DNA of 64,000 nt from Chytridium lagenaria. Its lineage: Eukaryota; Chytridiomycota; Chytridiomycetes; Chytridiales; Chytridiaceae. Position numbers and translations under genes: made by a program. The number at the start of each line of letters is the position of its first letter. The first letter of the stretch is position 1. The DNA lies in assembly GCA_025449115.1 (NCBI GenBank), contig JAHLKC010000035.1, positions 186,001 to 250,000 on the forward strand, in the 5' to 3' direction. This document shows positions 10,974 through 21,768 of the stretch, one piece after another. A model generated the notes under the pieces. That model was not told where the DNA came from. It was given only the letters and a program-made list of their open reading frames with translations, and searched no databases.

Positions 10974-11738
10974 GGTAGGTCGGTATTCAATTTATGCAAG
11001 TCGCTATAATATAATTTTTTTTGTCTTTGTTTCAAAAAAGACTTATCCACTATATACTGAGTTCATTATACAACAAAAATCTTTTAAGAGAAACCACCTC
11101 CCCTCCCGACTCCCCCAAAATCAAATACATATTCAAACAATCAACCCAGAACCTCCTTCAAAAATCACATAAAGGGAAAGGCACTCGAAAGTTTTCAAAA
11201 AAACACCAAAAACCAAAAACACACGTTACAAAAACAACAAAAGTGAAACGCAGTTGAAAAAAAAAAAAAAAGGAAGCGTGACAGACAGTAAAAAGCATGT
11301 TTGAGTATAAAAGAGAAACAAGAGTTGTAGATTTTGAGGGTCAATGTTTAGTTGAACAAAAAAACAAGTGAGTGTTCTGCGAAAAAGGTTGAGGACAAAT
11401 CAAAAAGTGTATGAGAAATGAGTTGAAGAGGTGGGAGAAGGCAAAAGAGAGGGGATGGAATGGTGGAGAGGAGAAGCGCATGGGGGTATCCAAACCAAAC
11501 GAAAACCTTTTTTTTTTGTTGTGTATGTTAACACTTTCCCCAACACTGACCGACAAGGAAAACTGTAAATCCACAATCCTTCCCCTCCCGCCCCTCCCCC
11601 AAAAAAACAAACAAAAACAAACCAATAAATAAGACCCATCTCTCCCCCCAACCCTCCCCCCCAACAAAAAAAACAATAAATAAGAAAAAAAGACAAGGAA
11701 AAGAAAAACAAAAACACACCCCTCCCCCATCTCACCAT
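10974..11738. other. Intergenic region, purine/pyrimidine-skewed low complexity
   Basis: About 765 bp. The + strand is A- and C-rich with several long A runs; open frames on both strands translate to F/L/G- or K-rich low-complexity strings without motifs. It should contain the promoter of the small gene at 10452-10973 and the 3' UTR of the CRAL-TRIO gene. Nothing else supported. Confidence 0.5.
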
Positions 11739-13053
11739 CTACCGCACACTCACGGCACTATCCCCCACACTCAAATCATCCTCCACCCCAACCTTCCCTT
11801 CCTCCGCAGCAAGCGTATCATTCGACTCCTTCCCCTTCCCCCCCTCCACCTTGATCGCACTACTCTTCCTCGGACTCAACACAGGCCGTGTCCCCTCCTT
11901 CCCCAACAACCCTCTCGACGACTTCCGTTGCTGCACAGACGCAACAGGACTCGCAGCAAGCGTCTGCGAAGACGTGGATGACCTTGGTGTCGTGTCTTCC
12001 TCGTCATGCGGGTCTTCCTGAGTCCCACCGAATCGCTTAAAGAGGTTCTCGTGGGTGATGTATTGTTGGAGACATGGTTTGTGTTCATCTTCGGTGAGGA
12101 TTTTAACCTAGGACCCGCAAAAAAAAACGTAAAGATTACTATTGGTACTTGCAATAAAATAAAAATGAAAAGGACTTACCCTTTCGACTGTTTCAGCGTC
12201 GAGAAAGACTTTGGCAACATTGAATCCGACAGAGAGGAGCATGTTTTTGGGAAAGACGAATAAGCGAGCAAGGTGTTCAGGGAAATAGGTTTGAAAAGTG
12301 GAGAGAAGGGTTTTCATGAGTGGAGAATCAAAGTTGGTATTGTTCATTCCAATACGATCAATGATGAGTGAGATCCTGTCCTTGATGATTCTACAACAAA
12401 AAAATAAAGAAATAATAAAATTGGTTAAAATCTGTTTTTTCCTATAAAAAAAGAAATGTTTTAACCACTCACCCACTCTGTTTCGCCTTTTCCACCGAAT
12501 AAATAATAAACCTAATATCCCTCTCCACTCCAAAATCATCTGGTCGATGCCTCGCCTGTTTCCAAATAGCCACCGGATACCCATCCACATCAACCCCTTT
12601 GATACACAATTTCCCAACAGCCATCTCTTGTGAAAAGTCTTCATCCAGCAACGTGGTCCATTTATAGGATTCCCGCCAATCGAGGGTGGTGCCGATTTGC
12701 TTAAAGCGGTGGTAACGTTGCCACGGTTTGCACGGAGGAAGCGGGAGATGTCAAGGTCAGAGAGGGTTGAGAGGAGGGGGTGGGTGGCGTGATGTTTGCG
12801 GACGGTTACGATAAAGGTCTGTATTTTTTTTTTTTGGAAAAGGTCGTCGTGAATCGTTGGCGGTTAGTGATTAAAAGTAAAAAAAAAAGGATTTATAAAG
12901 AGACGGATGCCAAATGACGTTTTCCTTCACCTTGTAGTCTTCATCTGTTGGTTGCTTGTGATGAGAAGAGTGATCATGAGAGTGGTGGTGATGATGAGTG
13001 TCATTTTCCTTTTCCTGCTTGTCCTCCTTTTTTGAATGCCATCGTTTCATCAT
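11739..13053 (-). CDS. CRAL-TRIO (Sec14-like) lipid-transfer domain protein with His-rich N-terminus
   Basis: The Sec14/CRAL-TRIO family binds phosphoinositides, phosphatidylcholine or other hydrophobic ligands and moves them between membranes. Start ATG is at 13053. Exon 1 encodes a charged tail ending in a His-rich stretch (HHHHHSHDHSSHH, residues about 20-32). Exon 2 has the CRAL-TRIO N-terminal helix (DLDISRFLRANRGNVTTAF, then DWRESYKW). Later exons carry the lipid-binding lobe: YPVAIWKQARHR, IIYSVEKAKQSG, LIIDRIGMNN, LMKTLLSTFQTYFPEHLARLF, NVAKVFLDAETVERV, and the closing YITHENLFKRFGGT. A Ser-rich tail ends at 11739. Exon 2 needs one base near 12701-12706 to remain in frame. The His-rich tail is not typical of Sec14 and could bind metal, which is inference. 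The ligand is unknown. Confidence 0.85.
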
Positions 13054-14046
13054 GTCTCTCCTCCTCCTGTTTGCTGTTTGATGCTAGGTTGATTGCTGCT
13101 TGATGCTGTTGCTGTTGCTCGTTGATAGATATCCTCTTTTTGCAGTTGGACCAAATAAAGAGAGAAGAAGAAGAAGAAGAAGAAGAGGGTGTTCTCTCTC
13201 TCTCTCTCTCTCTCTCTTGTAGTTGTGACAGGATGGAATCCCAAGGATCAAGGGGAGACAGCAGCAACAAAGTCAACAAAACAAACACACACTAATAGTA
13301 AATAGAGTAGAGAGAGTAGAGTATAGAGTGAGAGTAGAGAGTAGAGAAGGTAGAATGTAAGGATAGGAGATAAGAGTGATAGGAGATAGAGTGATACTGA
13401 TGGAGAGGAATAGGGAATATTATATATATTGGGATGAAAGGATGGAATGGATAGTGTCAATTGAATGGGAGTAATAATAATAATGGAATGAAAAGGATGG
13501 CTGGCTGTTTGAAAAGGTAAATATATACCTATATAACAAGAATAATATAATTAAAATAAATAAATAAATACTAAAAGGTAGTACATCCTTACACCAATAG
13601 AGTGACACAAGAATTGGAATGTTGTTATTTGCATTTTGAATTGCATGGAATGAGAAACCATAAAACACAACAACAACAACACGCAACAACACAAGATCTA
13701 TTTTTGGAAATATAAATATATTTATTATTATATTTCTATTTCTATATTATATTATTTATTTATCATTCCCATTATATTATTATATTCACATCCCATATAA
13801 TATTAATATTTATAAATTAATATTTGAATATTGTTATTCATCCATCACTCACTCATATCCATCCACTCATATACATTCTAATAATATAATATATTAATAT
13901 TATTATTATTATTAAAAGATTCATTCCATTCTATATTACACTCATTCATCATTCATCACTATAAAAAAAACAATAGAAAAAAACACTCAACACAACACAA
14001 ATAGAAAAACAAAGAATGGTCCAACTTTTATTTTATTTATCCACCT
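13054..14046. other. Intergenic region with microsatellites
   Basis: About 1 kb between the CRAL-TRIO promoter and the 3' end of argininosuccinate synthase. It holds a GAA run (about 13163-13187), a TC run (about 13193-13218) and, from 13700, very AT-rich sequence with many ATT/TATA repeats. No coding frame is supported. Confidence 0.6.
13163..13218. repeat. Adjacent GAA and TC microsatellites
   Basis: About eight GAA triplets are followed after a few bases by about thirteen TC dinucleotides, giving a purine-run/pyrimidine-run boundary in the putative promoter of the CRAL-TRIO gene. Confidence 0.9.
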
Positions 14047-15900
14047 TTAAAACCCAGACCCCGTCAACCGTTGCTTCTGATTCACATAAGCCTTGAGCCT
14101 GATCGCATTGATCCGGATAAAACCAGTCGAATCAGAAGGATCAAACCCTCCCGCAATATCCATCGACGCAATCTTGTCATCATAAAGTGACAACTTGGAT
14201 GACCGGCCTTCAACCACAATGTTTCCCTTGTAAAGCTTGACTGCAAAGAAAAAAAAAGAGAGAAAAATGAAAGACGTCAATATCACATTCATAACAAAAT
14301 CATCAAGACACTCACGCTTGACAACACCAGTCACAGCTTGCTGGCTCTGCTCAACCGCAGTCATAATCAACTCGCGTTCAGGAGAGAACCAGAATCCATT
14401 GTAAATAATCTCTGCAAGACGCTGGGAGAATTGATCGCGGATGCGGCGGACTTCCCTGTCCAAGGTAAGACCTTCAAGGTCAACGTGTGCAGCACGCAGA
14501 ATAGTACCACCAGGAGTCTCGTAGCAACTATATACACAAAAAAAGCATAAAACATCATTGAGTCCTTGTTTTTTTTTTGCATTTCCCACAAAAAAAATAA
14601 ATTTATATAAGTAAACTCACCCCCTAGACTTGATACCGACAAAACGGTTCTCAACGATATCAATCCGTCCAATACCATGCTTCCTGCCAAGCGCATTGAG
14701 GTAAAGGAAAAGCTCAAGCGAGTCCGTCTTCTTGGTAACACCATCCGTCACGTTCTCCACCAACACAGGAATCCCCTTCTCAAAGTGAACATTCTACTCA
14801 AAAAAAAATAAAAAAAAGAAAAAGTTATTATCCTCTCCACCCAAAAAAAAATAAATTATTTTTTAAACAGCAAAAACTCGCGCTCACCACCCTCTCTGGC
14901 ACATTCGGCGCATCCTCCGGATCCGTAATCAACTTCCACATATCCTTTGGCGGCGTCACATCAGGGTCCTCCAAAATCCCCGCCTCATAAGAGATATGAT
15001 ACAAATTCTCATCCGTCGACCATGGTTTCGCAGCAGTCTGGAAAACAGGGATCCCCTTCTCCGCAGCGTACTCGAGGAGCGCCGTACGGCCTGGGAATCG
15101 ATTGTAAAAGAGCGGATCACGCCATGGCGCAATAATCTTGATCGTGGGGTCGAGTGCAAGGTACCCAAGTTCGAAACGGACTTGGTCATTGCCTTTGCCT
15201 GTGCAGCCGTGAGAAACGTATTGGCAGTTTTCGAGCTTGGCAATGTCAATCTTGAAAGGATGGAGGTTAAGATCAAATCCAATTTTCAAGGTTTCATAAT
15301 GACATTACCTGTTTTTGACAAATAACGGGCCTAGCAAGCGAAGTCCCAAGAAGGTAAACCCCCTAAGAAGAAGAAAAAAAAAATGAAAAACGCATTAGCA
15401 ATCTCTTCCTTATCATGCAAATGTCAAAGCGGCATCCTAAACCCCTCCAATCATCCATTCCAACAAAACACAAAAAAAAACAAACCAAACACTCACCTCA
15501 TAAAGCGTATTCGCTTGCGCCGCCGGATAAACCACCTTTTCCACAAACTCCTTCCTCAAATCCTACCGCCTCAACATTAGTCCCCATTCTCCTCCTTCAT
15601 CCAAATTAAAACGCAACCTTCCCATACCTCAATGTAAACCTTGACAGCACCAATCTTGAGCGCCTTATCACGAGCAGCCTCGAAATCTTCTTCTTGTCCA
15701 ATATTGGCCATGTAGGCGACCACGTCGTAGCCCTTTGTTTATTGTAGTTGAGTGGGGAATGTCAGCGGGGTTGGTGTGATGATGGAAAGGGGTGGAGTGG
15801 ATGGAGGGTTTACCTCGTCAATCAACCATGCGAGGATGCATGAGGTGTCTAGACCACCCGAGTAGGCGAGGACGACGCGACCTTTCTTTTCGATAGGCAT
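14047..15900 (-). CDS. ASS1: Argininosuccinate synthase
   Basis: ATP-dependent condensation of citrulline and aspartate to argininosuccinate, the penultimate step of arginine synthesis. Eight exons fit GT-AG rules with no frame errors: 15814-15900, 15628-15732, 15497-15562, 15309-15362, 14888-15250, 14621-14793, 14316-14527 and 14047-14240. They encode 417 aa, the usual family length. The N-terminus carries the PP-loop ATP motif AYSGGLDTS (residues 12-20). The family signature [15 protein letters not shown] follows, then [45 protein letters not shown] and the C-terminal DDKIASMD region. Start ATG at 15900 directly precedes the conserved [11 protein letters not shown]. The yeast orthologue is ARG1. 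Identification is certain. Confidence 0.98.
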
Positions 15901-17031
15901 GATGATATGTGATGTAGTTGTAGTGGTGATGGTCGTAGTTGGAGTGCCTGGTTTAGTGTGATGATGGAGTGATGGATGATGGAATGGAATGGAGTGATGG
16001 ATGGATGGAATAGACTATAGAATAGCAAGCAGTGTTTGAATGCAGATGCAGATGGGGATATGGTGTAGAAGCCCCAATCTATTTATTTGTTTCAACAAAT
16101 ATTCAATTAAATTTAAAATATGACGAAAATAATGTATGGACAATTGTAAATATTTTTTAAATATTAGATGATTCAGTTCGAAATCTCATCTTTTTTTTTT
16201 ATTATTCTTTATTTATTTGTATAACCCTTATTATAAATATACTCAAACCATCATCATCATCATCATTCAGGGTAATAAGGGAGCAAAAGGACACTCCCGC
16301 ATCATCATCATCACCATCATCACCATCAGGGTAAATAAAATAGTACACAATAACACTGGAATTCTCTAAAGGATTTTATCTCCTCAACCCCATACAACAC
16401 AACACAACAATCCAAACCCAAAAACACAAAAAAAACAAAAATGTTCTATTTATATGTATAAAAGAAAAACAAGGTATAAAAAAAAAAAGGCAACAAAAAA
16501 AAAAGGTTTAACCCCCCTTTACTAACATCCCCAGCGACGAATTCTCATAAAGAAGAAAAAAAACCAACGCAAAAAAACCCCCCACTCGCAGCAAAAAAAG
16601 TAAAGGTATTACCCAAATCCACACAAAAAAACAGGTAGGTATGTTTAAAACAAAAAAAAAGGGGGGAAATACGAAGTTGTAGAGCAAGAGACTGGCTATG
16701 AAGAACAAAATAGGTATCAAACGTCTTTTACTAAAACAAAAGAGGGCAGAGAGAGAGAGAGAGAAAAGAAAAGCAAGTAAAAAAAACAACAAACAAACAA
16801 AAGGAAGTAACATCCCGGTTTTCGTGCAAAAAAAAAAAAAAAGGGAGTGGGGGGAAGGTGGGGGGGGGAATAATGTGCAGGCACTATTTTCTTCTTCTCT
16901 AATATTAAGAATAAAAAGCATAGGGGGTAAAGGGGGAGCAAAACTAAACTATTTGCCAAATGCGAAAAAAAAAAAAAATCACAACATATCCCTCAATAAT
17001 TATTCATCGATAAAACCCCTATTTTATATCT
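15901..17031. other. Intergenic region, AT-rich with CAT repeats
   Basis: About 1.1 kb between the ASS1 start and the CNOT9 stop. It has CAT/ATC triplet runs near 16250-16268 and 16298-16328 and many A runs from 16390 to 16980. ORFs here are F/L-rich shadows of the A runs. No gene or RNA recognised. Confidence 0.5.
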
Positions 17032-18524
17032 CTACTGCGCGCTCTCAGGTTCATCAACAGCGTCTAAGAGAAAAAGGGGTGGAAAAGGTATTAATCCACC
17101 ATTCAAAGCAACAAAGACAAAAAAAGAGGAATCCCTTAAATAATCATTCAAAAAAATGGGGTCACCCCAACGAACAAAAAAAAAAGAAAAAGGCAAAACA
17201 ACACGATCCCACTCACCGCCAAACACCGTTTCGTCGTAATATCATCCTTCAAAATCACACTAAACGTACTATCCCTCAACGGTTCCGGCAAACACTGTCT
17301 CAACGCCTCCCTCGCCTCGGGTTATCACTCACCTCAAATAACATCGTATCACATGCTTCAACAACCTCACGCTCTGCTGCTCAACAAGTTGGCTCACCAT
17401 ATTAGCTAAAACAGTGCCAACCGCGTAGAACCGCTCATAGGTTTGACATATATAGTTGAGTCCCATCTCGTCGAGGAGGATCTTTTGAACTATGAATATG
17501 GCAACCTGGGTGAAAGAGGTGAGGTCGGGTTAGAGTGGAGAGATGGGGAGGGAAGGGTTGGAAAGAAAGAGTATGAAGGAGAAGGACGTACGGTTTTTGA
17601 GAGCTCGGAACCGGATTCCATGATACGAAGACAAAGCGGTATAATTTCCGTGGACAGCAAAAAATTAATCACCTCTGGGTTATCATTCTACACAAAAAAA
17701 TATCCCATTAAAAACTGCACACATAAAAAAAAGAAATCACCTTTACAAGCGCCCCAATAACGCCCAAACTCGTCAACCTCAAATACTCAAACGGTCTCGT
17801 CTTACTTGTCGTATTCAAGAACGGGTACAAGAATAAAGGGATATGTGCTGCATACAACCAAAAAAAAGTTAATGCCGGGACGGAAGAGGAGGCATACCAT
17901 TTAAAAAAAGACCACGAGTTTCATTATGAGACGCCACGCACTGAAGAAGAGCGAGAGCGTTACATACGCGATTCGAGGCATGCCCAGTTAACGTTGGAGG
18001 CGCCAACGCCGGATACACAGACACAATCTCCTGTAAAAGAGCAGCCATGACGCCTACAAAAGAAAAAGATATCGTATGTTAGAAAACAAGGGGTGGTTGC
18101 CGGGTTGTGTTTTTACCGAAACAATGCCAAAGGATTGGAGCAAGGTCTTCGTAGGCTTCCCGTTTTTTGCTAAGCTCCAAAAGGGCTTGTTCACGGGTTT
18201 GAGGGTTGGTAAGATCGAGGATGAGGGAATAGATTTTCTCTTCGTCAATGAGTTGAGGGGGGCCGCCTGTTGATGGGGTTGCTGTTGTGGTGGAAGTTGA
18301 AGGGTTTGAGAGGTGGTGGAGGTGGTTGTTGCGGTGAAGGAAGGTTTTGTGGCGAAACTTTGCATGAGATCTGTGGGGTAGGGTTGGGAGGTGGTGGAGG
18401 GAGCTGTGGATGTCATTTGTTGGTAGAGAAATTGGAATTGTTGTTGCTGTTGTTGCTGTTGTTGCTGCTGCTGTTGTTGTTGTTGTTGCTGCTGTTGTTG
18501 CTGTTGTTGTTGCTGTTGTTGCAT
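17032..18524 (-). CDS. CNOT9: CCR4-NOT complex subunit CNOT9/Rcd1 (Caf40) with poly-Q N-terminus
   Basis: Armadillo-repeat subunit of the CCR4-NOT deadenylase, which docks regulators and GW-type proteins to control mRNA decay. Exons: 18117-18524, 17898-18053, 17741-17847, 17592-17687, 17217-17505, and a short last exon ending at 17032. Motifs run collinear with the family: [125 protein letters not shown] and a basic DDITTKR end. Before the domain lies a run of about 28 Gln from mixed CAA/CAG codons. Three single-base losses break the frame: at the G6 run 18257-18262, and near 17314-17317 and 17329-17332. They look like sequence errors because both flanks match the family perfectly. Confidence 0.95.
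18436..18521 (-). repeat. CAG/CAA repeat encoding poly-glutamine
   Basis: About 28 glutamine codons of mixed CAA and CAG (seen as TTG/CTG on the + strand) directly after the CNOT9 start codon at 18524. Mixed codons usually make such tracts more stable than pure CAG. Confidence 0.95.
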
Positions 18525-18949
18525 TGTGGCGCGTATTTTCAGAGAGTTATTAATGGGGGTTGTGAAAGCCCGTGTGAGGTTTGCGTTGGTGAGAGAGGGA
18601 GTGGAGATGTTCAATAAATAGGGATAGAGAGGTTTGGTGGTTCCTAAAGACTATGAATGCTGAACGCCGTCAAGAGATTCCGAGTTGAGGAAATAAAGGA
18701 CCCGAGAATAAGCGACACTTGTACTTTTGCAAACAGGAGCCCCTTTGAAGAAAACGAAACGCCGTGCTTGTTCTTCGACAGCGTTCACAGGAAGGAATCT
18801 GTTCAGAGATGGCCACCCTCACTTTTTCTCTTGGGAAGCTCTTTCAATTTTTTTCCGCCTTGCGACAATTTCGTCGACATGGGACGACACGCGGTGAGAT
18901 ATGTCTGGGGGACATGGCATGGTATGGATTTAAGCACGGGAGACGGAGG

Positions 18950-18981
<32 letters not shown>

Positions 18982-19066
18982 CTTTGATGTTGCAGGAAGC
19001 CTGATATTTTATGATCAATTGTAGATTCAAGACGCATCGGATCATTACTGGCATCCCAGTTCAACA
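18525..19066. other. Divergent promoter region CNOT9 / threonine aldolase
   Basis: About 540 bp between divergent start codons. A + strand frame at 18657-19004 is probably not a gene: it has no motif and ends in poly-Asp from the GAT repeat at 18951-18980. It could be an untranslated leader. Confidence 0.5.
18951..18980 (+). repeat. (GAT)10 microsatellite
   Basis: Ten perfect GAT triplets in the region upstream of the threonine aldolase gene. Confidence 0.95.
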
Positions 19067-20836
19067 ATGTTACGCCATGCACGACTCGTTGGTCGCATCG
19101 TAAGTTTTTTAACTTCAGCCATTAGAATCCCCTTTCAGAGCTTTTCTCCTTTTTGATCTCAATTACCATGTCTAGCATTAGCGTTTCTCTCGAATTTTTT
19201 CTAACCCCCTGTTTATCTACACAAGGCAGCTATTACACTAACGACAAAACGACCAAACAACCCGCAAAATACGATTTTAGGAGCGATACAGGTACTAGAA
19301 AATAGCGTTATATTCTTGGGATTCTATTATGAAGGGGCATTCGTTTAGACTGATTGTTTTATTGATTTTTTTTGGCGGGCAATCTTTTTTTCAAGTTACA
19401 ACACCGACCGCTGCGATGTGGGAAAGGATGCGAGCTGCACCTGTTGGGGATGACGTGATGGAGGTAAATAAGCATCATAATGTTTTTTGTTATTTTTATA
19501 TTTTGTATCTTCTTCTTTTGTTTAAGCCGGTTTTTTATTTTTTGTTTCAGAGTCTTTTCTAATCTTTACATTCACTTACTCGTACCTATGATAAAATATT
19601 CAGGAGGACCCAACTGTGAAACAACTCGAAGCCAAAATATGTGAGCTCACAAAAATGGAAGCATCCATGTTTTGCGCAAGCGGGACAATGTCAAATCAGG
19701 TCTCATTACATACTTCCGTTCCTACAATCCATCTTATGTACTTGAAATCATTCTAACTCTTTAGTCAGATTGGTATACGCACACACCTCACCTCCCCACC
19801 CCACTCGGTTCTATGCGACGTCTCTGCCCATATCTACGTATACGAGGCAGGCGGGATCGCCTTCCACAGTCAAGCCACCGTCATCCCTGTCCACCCCAAA
19901 CCCGGATTTCGGCATCTCACAGCAGATGCGGTGAATGAGAACCTTATATTGACAGATGATGTTCATTATGCGCCTACCAAGCTTGTGTGTTTAGAGAATA
20001 CCATGGAATGGGGAGGTGAGGGTTTCCTTTTCCAGTAACGAGATTTAATGAGATGGGGTAAAAAAAAAAAAAAAAAAGGTGCTACCGATGGAACATATTC
20101 GAGAGATATCAAAATTGGCGAGGTCTCATGGACTTTATATGCATCTTGATGGAGCGAGGTTGTGGAACGCTTGCATGGTGACAGGGACTCCGTTACATGA
20201 ATACGCGACGGAATTCGATTCGGTAAATTTGTTTTTTTACGGTAGCCCTCGTTCATTTTCTTATGAGCCTTTTTTTATTCGGGAATAGATGAGTCTATGT
20301 TTATCTAAAGGCCTTGGAGCACCGATTGGATCTGTGCTGGTTGGAAAGTCTGCGTACATTAAGAAGGCGAGACATTTTCGGAAACTTTTCGGTGGAGGGT
20401 ATGTGTGATTTCTTTGGTTTTATTCGTGTTTTTAATTATGGGGTTCTTTTTTTTTGTTGCTTTTTTTTTTAGATGGAGACAAGCGGGTGTGCTTGCGGCT
20501 GCAGGGTTATATGCAATAGAACACCATTGGGAAGGGATGCGTGATGACCATGTAAGAGCAAAGAGACTTGCGAGTGGATTGGAGAGGTTGGGGTTTAGAT
20601 TGACGCGTCCTTGTGAGAGTAATATGGTATGGATAGATGCGGGTGGGGTGAGGTTAAAGAGTGGTGGTGGTGGTAGTGTGTGGATGGATGTATCTAAAAT
20701 TCTCTTGGATCAGGCATCGACAGTGATACCGGTATGGGAAGGGATGACAGAGTGTAGATTGGTAGTTCATCATCAGACTGATGATGAATGTGTTGATCGC
20801 GTGTTATCTGTGTTGAAGGAGAACATTCTTTTGTGA
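19067..20836 (+). CDS. GLY1: L-threonine (low-specificity) aldolase
   Basis: PLP-dependent cleavage of threonine or allo-threonine to glycine and acetaldehyde, a main glycine source in fungi. Recognisable in order: [19 protein letters not shown], then [34 protein letters not shown]-type segment ending in [29 protein letters not shown] region, [13 protein letters not shown], the PLP-lysine segment [15 protein letters not shown] (about 20298-20345), [19 protein letters not shown], and the C-terminal domain ending KENILL. At least six short introns lie between these blocks. The 5' end is the weak point. ATG 19067 opens a short exon ([11 protein letters not shown]) that may be a mitochondrial leader, but its phase with the next exon does not fit cleanly. 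The core assignment is secure. Confidence 0.92.
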
Positions 20837-21768
20837 TCAAAAAAAAAAAAAGGGGGGTTGTCCAAAAATAACAATCTTTTTAGTTTGGTGCCTTCTGTTC
20901 CACATTGAACATCAAAACAAAAAAAAAAAAGAATAAAATTTTAATTATTTTTGGGCAATTGTCAGTGTAACAGAAAGTAGTTACACCAGACATTTTAAAG
21001 AAGAACATAATTTACATAAAGTTTTACCGAAATATTGAAATATATTTACCTAACTCACACAAATGCATCTCATTTACTTTCAAAGAGCTCTTTGATCAAA
21101 CATCTATCTGCGTTGTCTATGTTATTTATGTATGTATAAGTGAGTATGTGATTGTAACAAAAGGTTGTGGTTGAACTGATATCTACGAAAATGTTGTTGT
21201 CATAGTTTCAATATTCCCACTAAATGTATTTGATTTATTTGCGTGAAATATCTCATGTGTAACCTATTTCGCCACAAAACATTTTTCTTTTTCTAAAATA
21301 CATACTGTGCCTCGCGTTTTCACTCCAGAAGAAAAAAAAAAAAAAGAATATTCATCTATCCATCATCCAACTTTTTTTTTTTTTTTTCTGTACCTGTTCT
21401 GTCTGTTTTGGTGTTGTTTTTTTAGCGAGTGGTGGTGGTGGTGGTCTATTCTATTTTCTAATTCTATCTCTCGTAACTCATCCCTCAATTCCCCCTTCTT
21501 TTTGGCTTTACCGTCTATCCAATTCTATTCAATCGTTGAAGAGTTGGTAAAGTGCAAAGGGTGGTTTTGGTGTTGTCTTGTGTTCAATCGATCACATCAT
21601 CATCATCATCACACTTCACGACTAGATTCAGTCTACATCATCTACATCGTCCATCGTCATCTAGCTATTCGCGTCAAATACTTCCAACAACCAGCTCCCT
21701 CTTTAGCTTTCTCTGATCCATCTACCAGCATCCTTTCAAGGCTCGATCAATATCACACCATAGCCACC
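20837..21768. other. Intergenic region and probable long 5' leader of the APSES gene
   Basis: About 930 bp. The frame upstream of 21769 is open for over 150 codons but contains no in-frame ATG and is low-complexity (poly-F, poly-W, HHHHHH from CAT repeats at about 21593-21610). I take it as leader or promoter, not protein. The start at 21769 has a strong context (GCCACCATG). Confidence 0.6.

Noticed and set aside
11341..11738. Gly/Phe-rich minus-strand frames
   Set aside because: Low-complexity translation of pyrimidine/purine runs in the 3' region of the CRAL-TRIO gene.
16508..16959. F/L-rich minus-strand frames between ASS1 and CNOT9
   Set aside because: Arise from A-rich noncoding runs; composition and lack of motifs argue against membrane proteins.
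18270..18617. + strand frame with a poly-Leu run
   Set aside because: Antisense of the CNOT9 poly-Q tract (CAG/CAA read as CTG/TTG).
18657..19004. Possible small + strand gene upstream of threonine aldolase
   Set aside because: Ends in poly-Asp from (GAT)10, has no motif and shows no coding bias; kept only as leader/promoter sequence.
21307..21768. In-frame N-terminal extension of the APSES gene
   Set aside because: No in-frame ATG, low-complexity residues, and a strong start context (GCCACCATG) at 21769 directly before the APSES domain.
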